Assembly: GCA_025352585.1 (NCBI GenBank)
Contig: JANXTD010000070.1
Coordinates: 1 to 7,438 of the forward strand
Direction: 5' to 3'
Source of the DNA: Fimbriiglobus sp.
GTDB lineage: Bacteria; Planctomycetota; Planctomycetia; Gemmatales; Gemmataceae
DNA: 7,438 nucleotides
Part shown: piece by piece, positions 5,406 through 7,438 of the stretch
Layout: every line of letters begins with the position of its first letter
Position numbering within the stretch: the first letter of the stretch is position 1
The notes under the pieces: generated by a model
Seen by the model: the letters and a program-made list of their open reading frames with translations, nothing else
Told to the model about the DNA's origin: nothing
Databases searched by the model: none
Translations under genes and position numbers: made by a program

Positions 5406-5942
5406 TCACGAATCGACAACGATGCTGTGCCAGTTCTCGACCCATGACAGGCACCCCGACGGCGTACTCTCGATCCCGATATTGACGCGCTCGACATCAC
5501 CTTGGGGAACCCAACTGAGCAAGAAAACCCGGCGGTTCGATTCGGGCGATTGTTCCGATTCGCCCCGCACGGCAAGCCAGGTCTCGGGCGGCGGGGCGTC
5601 GGCGTGGTCGAAGTAGCCGCCCGTGAACTCGCCGGCGACGCCGTCGTACATCGTCGAAGTCAGGTCGGTGGCTAAAACCCTGCCGCCGTAGACATCCTCA
5701 AGCGTCGATGGAATCGAGCCAGCGGAGCGTAACATGTCTCGACGACGCGAAACGATGACTTGCACAATCGCGCGGTGGTCTATGACGTATCTCTCGTACG
5801 AATCGCTGTTTTGAAGAATGTCGTAGAAAATTCGTGCCGACCGGAGTTCGGAGTTGGCTTCGGCCGGGTCAGCGCAGGGTTGCTGCTTGAGTCGTGCGAA
5901 GGCGAGGACTTCTGAGACGAGTTCCGACAAAGAAGTTGCCAT
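5406..5942 (-). CDS. Hypothetical protein, 178 aa, low-GC accessory gene
   Basis: I do not recognise this protein. The first half is predicted helical (SLSELVSEVLAFARLKQQ; then SELRSARIFYDILQNSDSYE and the Arg-rich RRRDMLRSAG), and the second half alternates short strands with turns (GEFTGGYFDH, TWLAVRGESE, RRVFLLSWV, VNIGIESTPSGCLSWVEN). There is no signal peptide, membrane segment or catalytic signature, and the size suits a small alpha/beta cytoplasmic protein. The ATG at 5940-5942 with GGGG-TGATC upstream is preferred; an in-frame GTG at 5948 would add two residues. Hand-counted GC of 5761-5820 is 48%, against 80% at 6361-6420, so it differs strongly from its neighbours. It is probably expressed first in a two-gene unit with the DUF6188-like gene; by position this could be an immunity or toxin-immunity type pair, which is inference only. 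Confidence 0.75.
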   Translation of the reverse strand: MATSLSELVSEVLAFARLKQQPCADPAEANSELRSARIFYDILQNSDSYERYVIDHRAIVQVIVSRRRDMLRSAGSIPSTLEDVYGGRVLATDLTSTMYDGVAGEFTGGYFDHADAPPPETWLAVRGESEQSPESNRRVFLLSWVPQGDVERVNIGIESTPSGCLSWVENWHSIVVDS

Positions 5943-5971
5943 GATCACCCCGCACGTTTAAGAGCCGAGCC

Positions 5972-5986
5972 AAATCTTGTAGATTT
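5972..5986. repeat. Short inverted repeat upstream of the 178-aa gene
   Basis: AAATCT at 5972-5977 and AGATTT at 5981-5986 are exact reverse complements with a TGT spacer. It lies about 30 bp upstream of the minus-strand start at 5942, where an operator or a leader hairpin would be expected. Six-base arms may be chance. Confidence 0.35.
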
Positions 5987-6003
5987 CGAGACGCAAACGC
6001 ATA

Positions 6004-6017
6004 ACTTCCGCGGAAGT
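6004..6017. promoter_or_regulatory. Perfect 14-bp palindrome, candidate operator
   Basis: ACTTCCGCGGAAGT is an exact palindrome (no spacer) in the intergenic region between the divergent 178-aa gene and the small membrane protein gene. It lies 62 bp upstream of the former's start and just upstream of the candidate plus-strand promoter, a suitable place for a dimeric regulator. The regulator is unknown. Confidence 0.5.
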
Positions 6018-6047
6018 ACGGCACCGTCAGCAACGAATAAGGCCCCC

Positions 6048-6076
6048 TCGACTCGGCAACGGATTCAACTCATAAT
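6048..6076 (+). promoter_or_regulatory. Sigma70-like promoter candidate
   Basis: TCGACT (6048-6053, four of six to TTGACA) and CATAAT (6071-6076, five of six to TATAAT) are separated by exactly 17 bp. They stand in one of the few AT-richer stretches, about 80 bp before the membrane protein gene start at 6157, in the right orientation. Confidence 0.4.
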
Positions 6077-6095
6077 ACTAGCGGGTCGGCCGCGA

Positions 6096-6119
6096 CGGCA
6101 CAGGCAGTCCGCCGTGCCG
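6096..6119 (+). repeat. Leader hairpin candidate
   Basis: CGGCAC at 6096-6101 and GTGCCG at 6114-6119 pair perfectly around a 12-nt loop, between the candidate promoter and the start at 6157. It is a weak structure given the GC content. Confidence 0.25.
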
Positions 6120-6156
6120 AAGTGCTCCACGGCCACCGAGTGTCGGGGGGTTGGGA

Positions 6157-6555
6157 ATGTTCGCCTCACCGGTCGCGGCGTTCGCCGTCAACTTGGTTGC
6201 CACGTTGCTGGTCCTCGGGGTCGGCGTGGCGCTCTTCGCTGCCGTGAACGGGTCGCCGCGGCGGTGGCGGGGGTTCCTGGCCCGCGAGCCGAACCCCGCC
6301 GCCCGAATCCACCACTGGCGGAGGCGGATGCAGGGGTACTTCGGCGTGTTCGGGGCGACGGCCGGCAGCGGGGTCGCCAGCGGCGGCTTCCTGCTGACGC
6401 AACGGCCCGACGCCCTGGGGCAGATCGACGCCTTCGACGCCGGGCTTTCGGGGGCCGGGTTGTGCGTCGGGCTGATCGCCGGCCTGTGCCTGGGTGCCGT
6501 GGCGGCCGTCAACCTCCGGCTCGCGCCTGAGCCGCCGGCCCCGGACGACGACTGA
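6157..6555 (+). CDS. Small membrane protein, hypothetical (132 aa)
   Basis: I do not recognise the family. The protein starts with a hydrophobic helix (residues about 4-29, VAAFAVNLVATLLVLGVGVA), followed by a positively charged loop (SPRRWRGF, then HHWRRRMQGY), a short Gly/Ala-rich hydrophobic stretch around 65-82, and a second clear helix near 98-122 (GAGLCVGLIAGLCLGAVAAV), ending in an acidic PDDD tail. By the positive-inside rule the Arg-rich loop is cytoplasmic. The ATG at 6157 has GGGGGG at 6145-6150 with a 6-nt spacer; a TTG at 6151 in the same frame would leave no room for a ribosome-binding site. The YbjN-domain gene follows after 58 bp on the same strand. Confidence 0.8.
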   Translation: MFASPVAAFAVNLVATLLVLGVGVALFAAVNGSPRRWRGFLAREPNPAARIHHWRRRMQGYFGVFGATAGSGVASGGFLLTQRPDALGQIDAFDAGLSGAGLCVGLIAGLCLGAVAAVNLRLAPEPPAPDDD

Positions 6556-6613
6556 GGCTTGCTCCGCCGCTTCGCGTCGGGTAGTGTGCCGGTTTCGACC
6601 GCGGGGGCGACGC

Positions 6614-7030
6614 ATGGCGACGGAACTGGTGACGCCGGACAACGTGTCGGTCGAGATGCTGCGCGACCTCTACGAGGCGGCGTACATGGACGTGACCCTC
6701 GACGAGGAGCACGGCGTTCTGCGCATCCGCGAGGAACTCGCCGCGCGGGCGCACCTCTCCGAGTCGAAGGAGCGCATCCAACTGTTGGCGGTCTACGGCG
6801 TCAAGGAGGAGGCCCAGCGCATCGAGCGGCTCGAACTCGTCAACCGCATCAACGAGAACTACGTGCTCATCCGCGCCGGCATCGACGACGACGGCGACCT
6901 CTGGTTCGACTACTGCATCCTCGTCAAGGGCGGCCTGACCAAGAAGGCGATCGTCCAGGCGACCCGCGCGTTCCTGATGCTCGTGCCCAAGGCCGTCAAC
7001 GAGTGCGACGAGGACGGCATCGTCGAGTGA
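6614..7030 (+). CDS. YbjN-domain protein
   Basis: This 138-residue acidic cytoplasmic protein matches the YbjN domain (PF10722), an alpha/beta fold related to type III secretion chaperones and often described as a putative sensory or regulatory protein. Landmarks are the N-terminal EMLRDLYEAAYMDVTLDEE helix-strand segment, the lead-in LELVNRINENYVLIRAGI (residues 73-90) and DDDGDLWFDYCILVKGGLTK (91-110) with the two central strands, then the helix KAIVQATRAFLMLV. The ligand or partner is not known. The ATG at 6614 fits the domain start and has GGGGG 6-7 nt upstream; the same frame stays open further upstream, but that would overlap the preceding gene and add non-family Arg-rich sequence. A role with the adjacent membrane protein is possible but unproven. 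Confidence 0.87.
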   Translation: MATELVTPDNVSVEMLRDLYEAAYMDVTLDEEHGVLRIREELAARAHLSESKERIQLLAVYGVKEEAQRIERLELVNRINENYVLIRAGIDDDGDLWFDYCILVKGGLTKKAIVQATRAFLMLVPKAVNECDEDGIVE

Positions 7031-7114
7031 CCGGGCGAGGCCGGTTTCCCCGTGTCGCCGTGCCGGCACCGCGGGTAAACTGGTCTCGGCCCCCAGCCCC
7101 CCGGAGACTCGAGC

Positions 7115-7438
7115 GTGGCGCGGTCCGTGGCTTGCACCAACTGCGGCGAAGCCGTCGCGCTGCCCGCGGCGTTCGACCGCCCCAAGATTCGCTGCCCCGG
7201 CTGCGGCACCTACGCCGCCGTGCCGCCGGAGTCGCGCGGCCCCCCGCCGGCGGCCGACGTGCCGGTCGCCAAGGCCGTTGCCAAGGTCGCCGCGCCGCGG
7301 GTCGCCCGCCCCGCCCCGGAACCGGCGGCCGCGGCCGGCCCGTCGGCGGGGGTGCGGCCGCGCGGCAACCCGCTCGACACGCGGCCCGAGTTCACGCCCC
7401 ACGCGTCCGGCGGCCGGCCGATGCTCGCCGGCACCCGC
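7115..7438 (+). CDS. Zinc-ribbon protein, 3'-truncated by the window edge
   Basis: 108 codons are visible and the frame is still open at the last base. The N-terminus is a zinc ribbon, C7-x2-C10 and C27-x2-C30 (CTNC ... CPGC), followed by a long Ala/Pro/Val-rich low-complexity linker (residues about 38-85). In planctomycetes such ribbons commonly head large proteins with a membrane or kinase-like domain downstream, so the main domain is missing from this window and the function cannot be told. The start is GTG at 7115 with GGAG at 7103-7106 (8-nt spacer); the in-frame TAA at 7076-7078 limits the start to this short interval. Confidence 0.82.
   Translation, partial: MARSVACTNCGEAVALPAAFDRPKIRCPGCGTYAAVPPESRGPPPAADVPVAKAVAKVAAPRVARPAPEPAAAAGPSAGVRPRGNPLDTRPEFTPHASGGRPMLAGTR

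Noticed and set aside
7060..7069. 10-bp palindrome GTGCCGGCAC before the zinc-ribbon gene
   Set aside because: Short GC-only palindromes are expected often at this base composition and nothing else supports an operator.
6509..7402. Minus-strand open frame of 297 codons
   Set aside because: It is antisense to the YbjN-domain and zinc-ribbon genes, both of which have family landmarks and ribosome-binding sites.
1..7438. CRISPR array, tRNA, rRNA, riboswitch, retron or phage integration site
   Set aside because: No regularly spaced repeats, no tRNA-like cloverleaf, no rRNA sequence, and no reverse transcriptase, integrase or att-like duplication was seen on reading both strands.

Overview
The window is GC-rich DNA whose coding style and protein content point to a planctomycete, most likely of the Gemmata group. 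The evidence is a soluble Ser/Thr kinase with HGD and DYG catalytic motifs, a zinc-ribbon protein with an Ala/Pro-rich linker, a Lys/Glu-rich coiled-coil protein, frequent GTG starts and patchy Shine-Dalgarno use. The taxonomic call is inferred from these family traits, not from a marker gene.

Layout. Positions 1-1435 (+) hold the 3' end of a coiled-coil protein with a Cys/Gly/Asp/Lys low-complexity segment, followed 23 bp later by an overlapping type II toxin-antitoxin pair (PF09720-type antitoxin, RelE/ParE toxin). Positions 1475-4442 are all on the minus strand and read, in transcription order: a GT-C-like multi-pass membrane protein, an 11-bp inverted repeat, a 56-residue single-pass membrane protein, a Nudix hydrolase starting 9 bp after it, and a Ser/Thr protein kinase that may have its own promoter. 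Positions 4443-4953 contain no intact gene but hold a frameshifted relic of the N-terminus of an IS630-type transposase. Positions 4954-5942 (-) hold two unfamiliar genes of visibly lower GC; the second resembles DUF6188-like immunity or accessory proteins. Positions 5943-6156 form a divergent intergenic region with a perfect 14-bp palindrome and a sigma70-like promoter candidate. Positions 6157-7438 (+) hold a small membrane protein, a YbjN-domain protein and the start of a zinc-ribbon protein cut by the window edge.

How the genes relate. The toxin and antitoxin form one unit. The small membrane protein and Nudix gene are almost certainly co-transcribed; the kinase may be read with them or separately. 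The low-GC gene pair beside the transposase relic looks like acquired accessory DNA and is the best candidate for something undescribed, but nothing in the sequence assigns it a mechanism. No RNA gene, CRISPR array or complete mobile element was seen.
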